From Collinsella sp. An2 (GTDB lineage Bacteria; Actinomycetota; Coriobacteriia; Coriobacteriales; Coriobacteriaceae), in the NCBI RefSeq assembly GCF_002160065.1, contig NZ_NFJW01000007.1, forward strand, positions 56,609 to 120,608: a DNA stretch of 64,000 nt. The letters run 5' to 3'. The translations under genes and the position numbers were made by a program. This document shows positions 49,649 to 61,859 of the stretch, in pieces. A model generated the notes under the pieces. The model worked only from the letters and a program-made list of their open reading frames with translations. It did no database searches and was not told the origin of the DNA. Every line of letters starts with the position of its first letter. Position 1 is the stretch's first letter.

Positions 49649-51076
49649 CTAGGCGCCGACGCCCATCTCGACCACCGGCGTCAGCAGCGACACGGCGGAC
49701 TCATCAACCAGGTAGCGCGCCTGCGCCCGCTTGAGCTGGTCCGCCACGGCAGAGGGCGCAGTCCCGCCCTCGGTGGTGCGGGCAGCCACGATTGCATCGA
49801 TGTCAAGCGCGCCCGTAATGTCGCGCCGGAAGAGGTCGCTCGCCTGTTGGAACGCTTCGAAGGGCAACTCGGAGATGTCGCAGCCCTGCTTTTCCGCCTC
49901 GAGCACCAGGTGGCCCACCACCGCGTGCGCCTCGCGGAACGGCATACCGCGCTTGGCCAGGTAGTCCGCCACGTCGGTCGCCGCAAGATGTCCGCGGTGC
50001 ATGACCGCACGCATGCGGTCGGCGTTCACGGTCCAGGTGGAGACCATTCCCGTCATGACCGACAGGCATTGCGCGAGGGTATGCGCCGCATCAAGCGCAC
50101 CTTCCTTGTCTTCCTGCATGTCCTTGTTGTAGGCAAGCGGAAGCCCCTTGAGCGTCACGAGCAGCTGCATAAGGTCGCCCACGACACGGCCGGTCTTGCC
50201 GCGGATGAGCTCGGCGAAGTCGGGGTTCTTCTTCTGTGGCATGATCGACGAGCCGGTGGAGTAGGAATCGGACAGCGTGATGAAGCCGAACTCCTGCGAG
50301 CTCCACAGCACGATCTCCTCCGAAAGCCGCGAAAGGTGCACCGACATGACGGCACAGGCATATTCCAGGTCGAGCAGGAAGTCACGATCGGACACGGCGT
50401 CGAGAGAGTTCTCGATCACGCTCGTAAAGCCAAGCGCCTCGGCCGTCATGCGACGGTCGAGCGGATAGGTCGTTCCGGCGAGCGCCGCGGCACCAAGCGG
50501 AGAGGCGTCGGCCGCATCGAATGCGGCGTGCAGACGCCCGAAGTCGCGCGTGAACATCCACACATAGGCAAGCAGGTGATGCGAGAGCAGCACCGGCTGC
50601 GCATGCTGCAGGTGCGTCATGCCCGGCAGCACCGTGGAGCCCGCCTTCTCGGCCTGGTCCAGCAGCGCGCTCCGCAGGCTCAGGTTTGCCTCCATGAGAC
50701 CCTTGGCGAGCGCCTTCGCTGCCAGACGGGTGTCGGTCGCCACCTGGTCGTTGCGCGAACGACCGGTGTGCAAGCGACCCCCCGCCTCGCCGATGCGGCG
50801 CGTGAGCTCGCTCTCGATGGCCATGTGGATGTCTTCGTCGTTGATATCGAAGACGAAGTTGCCGGCGTCGATGTCGGCTTCGATGCCCTCCAGGCCCGTG
50901 CGAATGGCCTCCTCGTCCTCGGGCGAGATGATCCCCTGCGCGGCGAGCATGGCGGCATGCGCCTTCGAGCCGGCAATGTCCTGCTTGTAGAGGGCCTTAT
51001 CCACCGGCAGAGATGCCCCGAATTCCTGAGTGACCTCGGCGACGCCCTGCTCGAATCTGCCGCCCCAGAGCGCCAT
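49649..51076 (-). CDS. argH: Argininosuccinate lyase
   Basis: LWGGRFEQGV, HTGRSRNDQVATDTRL, GSSIMPQKKNPDFAELIRGKTG. Confidence 0.97.
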   Translation of the reverse strand: MALWGGRFEQGVAEVTQEFGASLPVDKALYKQDIAGSKAHAAMLAAQGIISPEDEEAIRTGLEGIEADIDAGNFVFDINDEDIHMAIESELTRRIGEAGGRLHTGRSRNDQVATDTRLAAKALAKGLMEANLSLRSALLDQAEKAGSTVLPGMTHLQHAQPVLLSHHLLAYVWMFTRDFGRLHAAFDAADASPLGAAALAGTTYPLDRRMTAEALGFTSVIENSLDAVSDRDFLLDLEYACAVMSVHLSRLSEEIVLWSSQEFGFITLSDSYSTGSSIMPQKKNPDFAELIRGKTGRVVGDLMQLLVTLKGLPLAYNKDMQEDKEGALDAAHTLAQCLSVMTGMVSTWTVNADRMRAVMHRGHLAATDVADYLAKRGMPFREAHAVVGHLVLEAEKQGCDISELPFEAFQQASDLFRRDITGALDIDAIVAARTTEGGTAPSAVADQLKRAQARYLVDESAVSLLTPVVEMGVGA

Positions 51077-51322
51077 CTAGCAAACCCCCTCGGCCAGACC
51101 GGCCGCAAAACGATGGACCGAAGTCTTCACGCCGCCGTTGTGCTGCATGGCCTGCAGGCTCACATGGTGGCTCTCGTCCGCGGCCTCCATAGAGGTGAAG
51201 GCGGCGACGTTTGTGCGCGGGCCAGACGTCGCGCACCATTCCTTGAGCGAAGACGGGGTCGCATAGACGAGCTCGGTGTCAAGCTCGGGCGCCATGGACG
51301 CCAGAAGGGAAACGATAGACAT
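51077..51322 (-). CDS. Uncharacterised 81-aa protein encoded between argG and argH
   Basis: MSIVSLLASMAPELDTELVYATPSSLKEWCATSGPRTNVAAFTSMEAADESHHVSLQAMQHNGGVKTSVHRFAAGLAEGVC*; upstream GGAGCAGTTATG; its stop abuts the argH ATG. Confidence 0.6.
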   Translation of the reverse strand: MSIVSLLASMAPELDTELVYATPSSLKEWCATSGPRTNVAAFTSMEAADESHHVSLQAMQHNGGVKTSVHRFAAGLAEGVC

Positions 51323-51460
51323 AACTGCTCCAAACGGTTTGGGGCGCGCCTCCGGCGAGTCGCTTCCGGAGGCGCGGGAACTACGGTGCGGCACGGCGCG
51401 AACCGTGCGGGGCGCATGGCGCGCGATCAAGCCCGAGGGGCGACCCTTGACAGCCAGGCC

Positions 51461-52693
51461 TTACGCAAGGTCCTTGGCAGCCTCGGACGTGGGGCCCTGC
51501 ATCTTTGCCCAGGTCTTGAGCGACAGGGTCTCGATCTGGATGAAGCCCTCGGCGGCCTTCTCGTCAAAGGTGGTGTCGCGGTCATAGGTGGCCAGGCCGA
51601 AGTCGTAGAGCGAGCAGGGGCTCTTGCGACCCATGACGGTGCAGTGGCCCTTGAAGAACTTCACGCGCACGGTGCCGGTGACAAACTTCTGGGTCTCGGC
51701 CATGAAGGCATCGAGGGCCTTCTTGAGCGGGCTGAACCACTGGCCGTTGTATACGCAGGTCGCCCAGGTCTGCTCGAGATAGAGCTTCTGATGCAGAACG
51801 TCGCGCTCGAGCGTCAGGTCCTCGAGGGCCTTATGGGCGTTGATGAGCGTGAGGGCAGCGGGCACCTCGTAGCACTCGCGAGACTTGAGGCCCACCATGC
51901 GGTTCTCCATGAGGTCCAGGCGGCCGTAGCCGTTGTCGCCCGCAATCTGATTGAGCTTCTCGACGAGCGCTGCAAGCGGCATCTTCTCACCGTCGAGCGC
52001 CACAGGCTTGCCGCCCTCGAAATCGATGTTGACATAGGTCGGGGTGTCCGGGGTCTCCTCGGGATCCTTGGTCATGACCCAGACGTCGTGCGGCGGCTCG
52101 TTCCACGGATCCTCCAGGACGCCGCACTCAATGGCGCGCCCCCACAGGTTGTCATCGATGGAATAGGGGTTGTCGTTAGCGCCCTCAGGCACCGGCACGC
52201 CATGCTTGTGGGCGTAGGCGACCTCGTCCGGACGGCACTTGAGGTCCCACTCACGCACCGGCGCGATCACCTTGAGCTCGGGGTCGAGCGTAAGGATCGA
52301 GGCCTCGAAGCGCACCTGGTCGTTGCCCTTGCCCGTGCAGCCGTGGGCGACGTACTTCGCACCGTACTGATGCGCGATGTCCACGAGTTTGGCGGCAAGC
52401 AGCGGACGAGAGAGAGCGGACAGCAGCGGGTACTTGTTCTCGTACATGGAGTTCGCAGCGATGGCCTTAGTGAGGTACTCGTCGGCGAACTCATCCTTGA
52501 GCTCCAGCACATGGCAGGCGATGACACCCAGGTCGAGGGCCTTCTGCTGCTTGTACTCGAGGCCGTGAAGCTCCTGGCCCACGTTGCCGAGCACGCAGAT
52601 GACGTCAAGCCCCTTCTCCTCCTGGAGCCACTTGATGCAGACCGAGGTATCCAGGCCGCCGGAGTATGCGAGTACGACTTTTTCCTTGCTCAT
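51461..52693 (-). CDS. argG: Argininosuccinate synthase
   Basis: MSKEKVVLAYSGGLDTSVCIKWL; HGCTGKGNDQVRFE; ENRMVGLKSRECYEVP. Confidence 0.97.
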   Translation of the reverse strand: MSKEKVVLAYSGGLDTSVCIKWLQEEKGLDVICVLGNVGQELHGLEYKQQKALDLGVIACHVLELKDEFADEYLTKAIAANSMYENKYPLLSALSRPLLAAKLVDIAHQYGAKYVAHGCTGKGNDQVRFEASILTLDPELKVIAPVREWDLKCRPDEVAYAHKHGVPVPEGANDNPYSIDDNLWGRAIECGVLEDPWNEPPHDVWVMTKDPEETPDTPTYVNIDFEGGKPVALDGEKMPLAALVEKLNQIAGDNGYGRLDLMENRMVGLKSRECYEVPAALTLINAHKALEDLTLERDVLHQKLYLEQTWATCVYNGQWFSPLKKALDAFMAETQKFVTGTVRVKFFKGHCTVMGRKSPCSLYDFGLATYDRDTTFDEKAAEGFIQIETLSLKTWAKMQGPTSEAAKDLA

Positions 52694-52907
52694 GGGAGTT
52701 CCTTTCGAAAATGGTTTGTGCAGATGGAACCGGATGAGCCCGTCAAACAGTGCTGCGCTGCGCACACGCGAATATCGAGTTGTTCTTGGAAAATCCCCTA
52801 CTTAGATCGCACACGTGACACCACGACCCTCATGGGAGGAACACCCGACGCACCCTATCGACGAACTCTGCTGAGGTCTACAGCCTCATGCAAACAGAGA
52901 CGACAGG

Positions 52908-53033
52908 TTATCGTCGTCGGGAAATAGCACGCTGGCGTCGGATAGCAGCCGCAAGGGCGTTCTGGCTGGGAAGGATGGCGACGGTCGCCATGCCCTCGTA
53001 TGTAGCCATCTCAAAGCCCACGTTGCTCTCCAT
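52908..53033 (-). CDS. Candidate arginine-rich leader peptide of the argGH operon (41 aa or a shorter form)
   Basis: MESNVGFEMATYEGMATVAILPSQNALAAAIRRQRAISRRR*; last codons CGA CGC CAG CGT GCT ATT TCC CGA CGA CGA TAA. Below the ORF-track length cutoff; start codon ambiguous. Confidence 0.5.
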   Translation of the reverse strand: MESNVGFEMATYEGMATVAILPSQNALAAAIRRQRAISRRR

Positions 53034-53115
53034 ACAAACGTCAGTCCGTGCAATACCAAACCTGCAAACGGTCCCGCTCTATCGATAAACGGCTATCCGT
53101 TTCAGGTTGGTCGCT

Positions 53116-53165
53116 ATCTTACGCTAAAGCGCGCGCTGGGCAACCGAGAATTTAAATATTTCTTC
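53116..53165 (-). promoter_or_regulatory. Candidate argG promoter with an AT-rich ARG-box-like site
   Basis: Reverse strand: GAAATATTTAAATTC, then TTGCCC -16- TAAGAT. Confidence 0.35.
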
Positions 53166-53175
53166 TCTGTTACAA

Positions 53176-53212
53176 AAAAGCCCGCTGCACCGCACGGCAC
53201 ATCGGGCTCTCC
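53176..53212 (-). terminator. Rho-independent terminator downstream of the HAD gene
   Basis: Reverse strand AGCCCG-loop-CGGGCTTTTTTGT. Confidence 0.8.
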
Positions 53213-53339
53213 AAAAGGTTATTTCTCATGTCGGGCGCGCCTCAAGCGCCGCAGGGGCACCCTTCAAGCGCTGCGGGCCCTCCCCCGTCAAACGGACCAG
53301 GTGGACTCAGGCAGCCTCGCGCCCCGACGTCGCCTAACG

Positions 53340-54185
53340 CTACAGCGTCACCCCATGCGCCGCAAGCACAGCATCGATGACCTGGGCCACGCCGCAATCA
53401 TTGTTAGACGGGGCCAAGAACCGCGCGTGGGCATGCATGTGCTCTTCGGCGTTGGCGACCACGTAGCTATGGCGCACGGTCTCAAGCATCTGCACATCGT
53501 TATAGGTGTCGCCAAACGCCATCGCATCGGCAAGGTCGACGCCCAGGCGCTCGCATAGATGAGCCATGCCCTGACCTTTGTCCACATGTTTGTTCATGAC
53601 ATCGATCCACTGCTTTCCGGCGTTGGTAACCGAAAAACGCTCTCCCCAAACATCGCGGTAGGTGCTCGCATAGACCTCTTCGCCATCGTTGTCCGGGAAG
53701 AACACGGTGTATTTGTTGACGTCTGCCGTGAGGTCGTCGAAGGAGTCCAGGTAGGTAATCCGCTTGTAAAACGTGCGAAGCGTGGGGTCCCAGTCTTCGT
53801 AGCGCTTCAAGACAAAGCAGGAGTCGATGCCGCATACCGTGGCAAATCCGCGACCATCTGCCGCGGTGAAATCGATGAGCTCATGGTAGGTCGGCACATC
53901 GATCAGGTCCTTGAAGATAAGCTCGCCGCGGCAATAGATGGCGGCGCCGTTATCGGAAAGCAGCGCCATCCGGTCAGCTACCTCGGCAAACATTTCGCGA
54001 AGCGTGTAGCTTGGACGACCGCTGGCGGCACAGAAGGTGACGCCCACCTCATCGAGCGCCCTGATACGGTCGAACATGCGCGGCGGCATGGATCCATCGT
54101 CTGCAAGCAAGGTGCAATCCATGTCGCTGGCGATGACCTTGATGCTTGCGAGGTCATCATCTTGCATGGTAAGCAGCTGAGGCAT
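53340..54185 (-). CDS. HAD superfamily Cof-type hydrolase
   Basis: VIASDMDCTLLADDGSMP, FCAASGRPSYTLREMF, DAMAFGDTYNDVQMLETV. Confidence 0.92.
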   Translation of the reverse strand: MPQLLTMQDDDLASIKVIASDMDCTLLADDGSMPPRMFDRIRALDEVGVTFCAASGRPSYTLREMFAEVADRMALLSDNGAAIYCRGELIFKDLIDVPTYHELIDFTAADGRGFATVCGIDSCFVLKRYEDWDPTLRTFYKRITYLDSFDDLTADVNKYTVFFPDNDGEEVYASTYRDVWGERFSVTNAGKQWIDVMNKHVDKGQGMAHLCERLGVDLADAMAFGDTYNDVQMLETVRHSYVVANAEEHMHAHARFLAPSNNDCGVAQVIDAVLAAHGVTL

Positions 54186-54430
54186 GGCGAAGCTCCTTCA
54201 TAAGCCGCGGCGCGGCAACTTGTGGTCATGGTGCGAGTCGCGTCGCGGAGGCCTGTGGCCTGGCGGACGACGTCCGGCGCATGATTATAACCGCCGACGC
54301 TCCCGTAGGTGCGCCGACGGCGTAAAGGTTCGAACAAGTTTCGCAGAGCGACGACGAGCGCACCACATTGTGTCACTATCGGCCACGTGCCCGTGGGCCG
54401 CTCTCGGCCATCCGCGGACGCCGGCAGCGG

Positions 54431-57211
<2,781 letters not shown>

Positions 57212-57431
57212 GCAGTGTCATCCTCTCTCGAAACGTTTCCCCATCAGTCTACGCGACCGAGCGGACGAAAACGAGGGCACGTCGGCGAAACCATAGGTCG
57301 CGACACTCGGGCCCCATGCGGGCGCAGCGCGCCACGCCTCCAGATCCCAACCGCATGCCCTGGCGATGCCAGATACCCCGGGCTCTCCCTGCCTGTGAAA
57401 ACGTGTCAATGAAGAGCGTCGCCGCACCGCA

Positions 57432-58133
57432 CTAGCCTTTCCGGGCAACGGCCAGGCAGGCGGTCATGCCCACCCGACGCCACCTGACGTGCTCAAACCA
57501 TGTTCCCAGCACATCGCGCAGCTCTGTCTCGGAATAGATGCGCACGTCCCCCTCGTGGCTCAACGGCATCCACGCGTTCATGAGCGACCGCGCAGGCGCC
57601 GGCTGCCACACATCGCCCACGATACACACGCCGTCGGCCGCAAGTACACGCCATGCCTGAAACGCCGCTCGGACAGGGTCGGGATAATGGTGAAACGAAT
57701 CGTTGCAGTACACGATGTCGAAGCTCCCGTCCTGAAACGGAAGCGCCTCGGCATCGGCTCGAAGCACGGTAGCTGCGCCGGCAAGCCGGCAAGATGCTCG
57801 CTCCACCATGGCCGACGACAGGTCGATGCCCGTCAGCTGGACCTCGGGCACCTCCTGCAGCACGAGCTCTGCAAGCGCACCGGTTCCACATCCCATATCT
57901 AGGATGCGCGGAGCCTTGCGAGCCGCAGCGAAACGCATAACCTCATCGAGCACCAACGGATAGAGTCGACGCGCATGGCTGCCCTGCATATCCTGGTCAT
58001 AGGTGGCAGCCTGCCGGTCGAACGCCGCCTGCGAGCGCGCCTTGAGCTCTTGCGGCACAAGCTCCCGCCCTGATGAAAGCGCGGTATTGCGCACATCGTT
58101 GCTGAGCCCTGCATGACCGAATCGCTTGCTCAT
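57432..58133 (-). CDS. Class I SAM-dependent methyltransferase
   Basis: ILDMGCGTGALAELVLQEVPEVQLTGIDLSSAMVERA. Confidence 0.92.
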   Translation of the reverse strand: MSKRFGHAGLSNDVRNTALSSGRELVPQELKARSQAAFDRQAATYDQDMQGSHARRLYPLVLDEVMRFAAARKAPRILDMGCGTGALAELVLQEVPEVQLTGIDLSSAMVERASCRLAGAATVLRADAEALPFQDGSFDIVYCNDSFHHYPDPVRAAFQAWRVLAADGVCIVGDVWQPAPARSLMNAWMPLSHEGDVRIYSETELRDVLGTWFEHVRWRRVGMTACLAVARKG

Positions 58134-58149
58134 GATGGTTCCTTTCTTG

Positions 58150-58164
58150 TTAAACATTGTTCAA
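58150..58164. promoter_or_regulatory. Candidate TetR operator upstream of the methyltransferase gene
   Basis: TTAAACATTGTTCAA; 13/15 identical to 58943-58957. Confidence 0.55.
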
Positions 58165-58328
58165 TAGTTGTGTTCAGAAAAAGCCCTGGCACCCCAGGGC
58201 CGGTATTTCCTGCCTGAGCATTTCGCCTGCAACACCGCGAGGACCTCTTAGGCTTCTACCGGAAGCCGGAATCCCTCGCCTGCCCTCAACACGGCATGCT
58301 TGTAGGCAGGTCGCCGCAAGACAGCAAC

Positions 58329-58907
58329 CTACGCGCTTCTGAATTCAGAGATCAGCGCACCGAGGTACCGACGCGCCGCTCGCAGGGCAGACTCATCGGG
58401 CATGTCGGGACCAGACACCAAGCCAATACAGCCATAGACCATGATGGCCGCAAGCTCGTCCGCGTCCGGAGCCGTTTTACCGCGCGCTGCTGCATCGCGT
58501 TCCAAGGCAGCCCGAAGATGTGGACGCACCGCCTCGCACATGCCAAGCGAAAGCCGATCGTGCAGGGCGCCGTTTCCCTGCGCATGGAAAAACGCTGCAT
58601 AGGGAAATGCGTCGTGGTCAGCTCCCACCGCAAGCGATCGGTCGAGCTTCTCCTCAAGCGAAAGACCGGGGTCGTCCAAAATCCCGCAGATGCCCTCGGC
58701 GCACACGTTTGAATATTCCTCGATCGCCGCAGAAAACAGATTCTGCTTCGAGTCGAAGTAGTGATACGCCAGTCCTGGCGCAACGCCTGCGGCCCGCGCC
58801 ACCGCACGCACCGAGACGTTGTCGTAGCCCTCCTCGGCAAAAAGCTTCATGGCGGTCGCTAGCAAATCATGACGCCGTTCGTCGGGACGTTTGACTGTTC
58901 GCACCAT
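58329..58907 (-). CDS. TetR family transcriptional regulator
   Basis: RRHDLLATAMKLFAEEGYDNVSVRAVARAAGVAPGLAYHYFDSKQNLF. Confidence 0.94.
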   Translation of the reverse strand: MVRTVKRPDERRHDLLATAMKLFAEEGYDNVSVRAVARAAGVAPGLAYHYFDSKQNLFSAAIEEYSNVCAEGICGILDDPGLSLEEKLDRSLAVGADHDAFPYAAFFHAQGNGALHDRLSLGMCEAVRPHLRAALERDAAARGKTAPDADELAAIMVYGCIGLVSGPDMPDESALRAARRYLGALISEFRSA

Positions 58908-58942
58908 CGCACACCTCCTTTGAAACGCAGAATACCTCTAGA

Positions 58943-58957
58943 TTGAACATTGGTCAA
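58943..58957. promoter_or_regulatory. Candidate TetR operator upstream of the tetR-type gene
   Basis: TTGAACATTGGTCAA near-palindrome. Confidence 0.55.
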
Positions 58958-59041
58958 TGCTTGCATACAGCAACTTCATAGGAAAGGGGCGCCCGTACGG
59001 ACGCCCCGAGCAAATCGCACAATCCCCTAGAGCATACGCCG

Positions 59042-60316
59042 CTAGGATTCCTTTGTACCTTGATTGGAGCCCGGCAGAATCAAATTCAGCACGATGCCGG
59101 CAAGAGCCGAGGTCGCCATTCCAGGAAGTGTGTAGTCGCCAATGGGAATCGCGATGCCACTTGTCTCCATGCCCACGCCGACGATGATGACAACCGACGC
59201 GATCATGAGATTGCGGTTCACGTCGAAATCGACACGATTCGACACGAGCATGCGCAGGCCGTTGGAGGCGATAAGGCCAAACAGCAGCAGGCACACGCCA
59301 CCCATGACGGGTCCGGGAATGGACTGGATAAGGGCGGCAAGCTTGGGACAGAATCCTCCGATCAGCAGGGCAAACCCGCCGGCATACCAAAAGATCTGCG
59401 TAGAGTAGACGCGCGTAACGCTCATGACGCCGATGTTCTCGGCATACGTGGTTGTGGGAGGACCGCCCAAGAAGCCCGAGATCATGGTCGAGATGCCATC
59501 GCCCGCAAGGGACCGGGGCAACATGGAGCGATAGTCTTTACCCACGATTTCGCCGACAGCCAGCAGGTGCCCGATGTGTTCGATCACCACGACAATCGCC
59601 ACCGGGGCCACCAGGGCAATCGCCCCCATATCGAAGCGCGGGGCCGAGATGTTGGGCAGGCCGATCCAAGCGGCTTCGACCACCGGCGCGAAGTCGACAA
59701 GCCCCAGCGGAACCGAGACGACGTAGCCCACAATGATCGCCAGCAGCACAGGGATGGTCCCAAAGATGCCTCCCATGCTGGAAAAGACGACGGCGGCGAT
59801 CAGGGTAATCGCAGCGACGATGGCTCCGAGCCCGAAAAACGCCGTCGTACCGTCGGGCAGATCGGTCATGAAGGCCATGTCGACCGCAGTGGCGGAGAGT
59901 CCGACACCGATCACGACCATCACAGATGCCACGAGGACCGGCGGCAGCAAGCGGTCAAGCCAGCCGGTGCCCACAAGACGTATGATGCCCGCGACGGCCA
60001 GAAACACCAAGCCGGCAACGATGACACCCGACATGGCGGCGCCGAGCCCCTGGGTTGCACCGACGGCCAGAATTGGGCTGATAAACGCAAATGAACTGCC
60101 CAGATAGCTCGGGATCTTGTTGCCCGTCACCAAAAGATAGCAGATCGTCCCGATGCCCGAGCACATGATGGCGACGTTGGGATCGAGCCCGGTAAGCACG
60201 GGTACAAGCACCGTCGAGCCGAACATGCTCATCATGTGCTGGATGCCCAACGGAATAGCCCTTCCCACCGAGACGCGGTCATCCACACCGATGACTTCCC
60301 GCTCATGTCTGCTCAT
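59042..60316 (-). CDS. Uracil/xanthine permease (NCS2 family)
   Basis: GIQHMMSMFGSTVLVPVLTGLDPNVAIMCSGIGTI; GGPPTTTYAENIGVMSVTRVYS. Confidence 0.94.
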   Translation of the reverse strand: MSRHEREVIGVDDRVSVGRAIPLGIQHMMSMFGSTVLVPVLTGLDPNVAIMCSGIGTICYLLVTGNKIPSYLGSSFAFISPILAVGATQGLGAAMSGVIVAGLVFLAVAGIIRLVGTGWLDRLLPPVLVASVMVVIGVGLSATAVDMAFMTDLPDGTTAFFGLGAIVAAITLIAAVVFSSMGGIFGTIPVLLAIIVGYVVSVPLGLVDFAPVVEAAWIGLPNISAPRFDMGAIALVAPVAIVVVIEHIGHLLAVGEIVGKDYRSMLPRSLAGDGISTMISGFLGGPPTTTYAENIGVMSVTRVYSTQIFWYAGGFALLIGGFCPKLAALIQSIPGPVMGGVCLLLFGLIASNGLRMLVSNRVDFDVNRNLMIASVVIIVGVGMETSGIAIPIGDYTLPGMATSALAGIVLNLILPGSNQGTKES

Positions 60317-60460
60317 GGCGACTCCCCTCAGCCAGAACGGCGAACGCGAACACAAACTGTCCACATTCTCGCACACCCCAGCTACAGGCATGGCCAAACC
60401 GCCGAGCGGCTCTCGCAAACGGCAGGCCTCGGCGCTGCGCACGCCGCGCTTCGACGGGGT

Positions 60461-60802
60461 CTACTCCCAGGCCTTCCAGACATCGGGTGCATACCCCACC
60501 GTTGCCTGGCGACCGTTGCGAACGATGGGCTCACGCAGCACCTGCTGGTTCTCCAGCAGCTTCTCGAACCGCTGGCTTTCCACAAGATGCTGGACGAGAG
60601 CGACGGTGTCTTGGTCTTTTGCGTCCTCATTCACCAGCGCATCTATCCCGCCCACAGCGCGCGCCACGCTTTGCAACTCGCCTTTGCTCATGCCCTTCTC
60701 ACGAAGGTCGATGAACTGAAACGGAATGCGACGCTCCTTGAAGTAGCGCTGGGCCTTCTTGGTATCGAAGCTCTTCTTAGTTCCAAAGATTTGAATGTTC
60801 AT
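60461..60802 (-). CDS. ArsC/Spx-like family protein
   Basis: MNIQIFGTKKSFDTKKAQRYFKERRIPFQFIDLREKGMSKGEL; VGYAPDVWKAW. Confidence 0.88.
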   Translation of the reverse strand: MNIQIFGTKKSFDTKKAQRYFKERRIPFQFIDLREKGMSKGELQSVARAVGGIDALVNEDAKDQDTVALVQHLVESQRFEKLLENQQVLREPIVRNGRQATVGYAPDVWKAWE

Positions 60803-61118
60803 CGTCTTTCCCGTCAAACGTTTGGTTGAATCTGTCCTGCATCATACCGGGCGAAAGACGTAGCGAATAGGGTCGGCATCGAAAACCGCTCTCTGCCTCC
60901 GATTGCCCAGACCCGTAGCTAAGCCTGCATGGAACGCCGCGCCGCGTTGCGCCGCGTCCTCAAGGAGCTGCCCACGCGGAGGCTTGATTAGGCGACAATA
61001 TACACAGCACGGCATGCTGGACACCATACAGGCATATGGTCCCCGCTGCCCGCTGTTCAGATAGAGCCACTTGTGCTCCGAGAGTTGACCGCGCGACCAT
61101 GTGGGAGGGGCTGTGACA

Positions 61119-61664
61119 ATGGATGCGACCGACCTTCGCGTTGCCATGATTGACGCGCTCGCCCGACGCGGCCTTATTGCACGACACGGGGACGACGTGG
61201 AATGCCCAGCCACCATCTACGGCCAGCCAGCATGGCGCGGCATTGCACCCGGACATGAGCCGCAAGCCTTGATGGACAGCACGACGCGTCAGCGAGACCT
61301 CGTGGTAAGCGCACATGCAACGCCCGCAGCACCGCCGGACCTCTGCGCCGCCTGGGTTGAACGGGCCTTCTCTCGACTTGGGCTCGGCTATGTGACCGGT
61401 CATGCCGCAGCACTCTATCATGACTGGTGTCACGATACCGATACACACGATCTTCTAGTAGGCATGATTGTGGCCACGCCTTCGCACCCCTATAGCAACG
61501 CTGGAAGGTCCTGGGGACATGTCGGGCTCTATATTGGCGACAGGTCCGTTATGCACAGCGTGGATGGACGCGTTCGCACCGTTCCGCTTGAGCTCTGGCT
61601 TTCAACCTACGGGGTCATGGCGGAGCCCCGATGGGGATGGCTCGGCGGCATTTCACTCGCATGA
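61119..61664 (+). CDS. NlpC/P60- or CHAP-like cysteine peptidase-fold protein, no obvious signal peptide
   Basis: DLCAAWVERAFSRLG ... SWGHVGLYIGDRSVMHS: Cys and His context of NlpC/P60-CHAP folds. Confidence 0.6.
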   Translation: MDATDLRVAMIDALARRGLIARHGDDVECPATIYGQPAWRGIAPGHEPQALMDSTTRQRDLVVSAHATPAAPPDLCAAWVERAFSRLGLGYVTGHAAALYHDWCHDTDTHDLLVGMIVATPSHPYSNAGRSWGHVGLYIGDRSVMHSVDGRVRTVPLELWLSTYGVMAEPRWGWLGGISLA

Positions 61665-61859
61665 GATGACCAGTCTTAGAATAGAGCCGCATCGCTCGCC
61701 GGGCCACATCGAGAATCTCACGTGACCCAAAGCGTAGACCCACCACCGTGCTACCATGACGTGCGGTATACCGAACGATCCCACACGCCGTTTCGATGGC
61801 GCCCTGTGGCACATGCGGCGCTTAAACAATGGCCATGGGAATGACCGGGAAGGAGTTCT

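Noticed and set aside
49847-52927. 1026-aa + strand ORF across argH and argG
   Set aside because: Antisense to two well-supported genes; arises from high-GC codon bias and has no recognisable domains.
52694-53110. T-box riboswitch upstream of argG
   Set aside because: No TGGNACCGCG T-box sequence or terminator/antiterminator pair found; the Arg-rich ORF is a better explanation.
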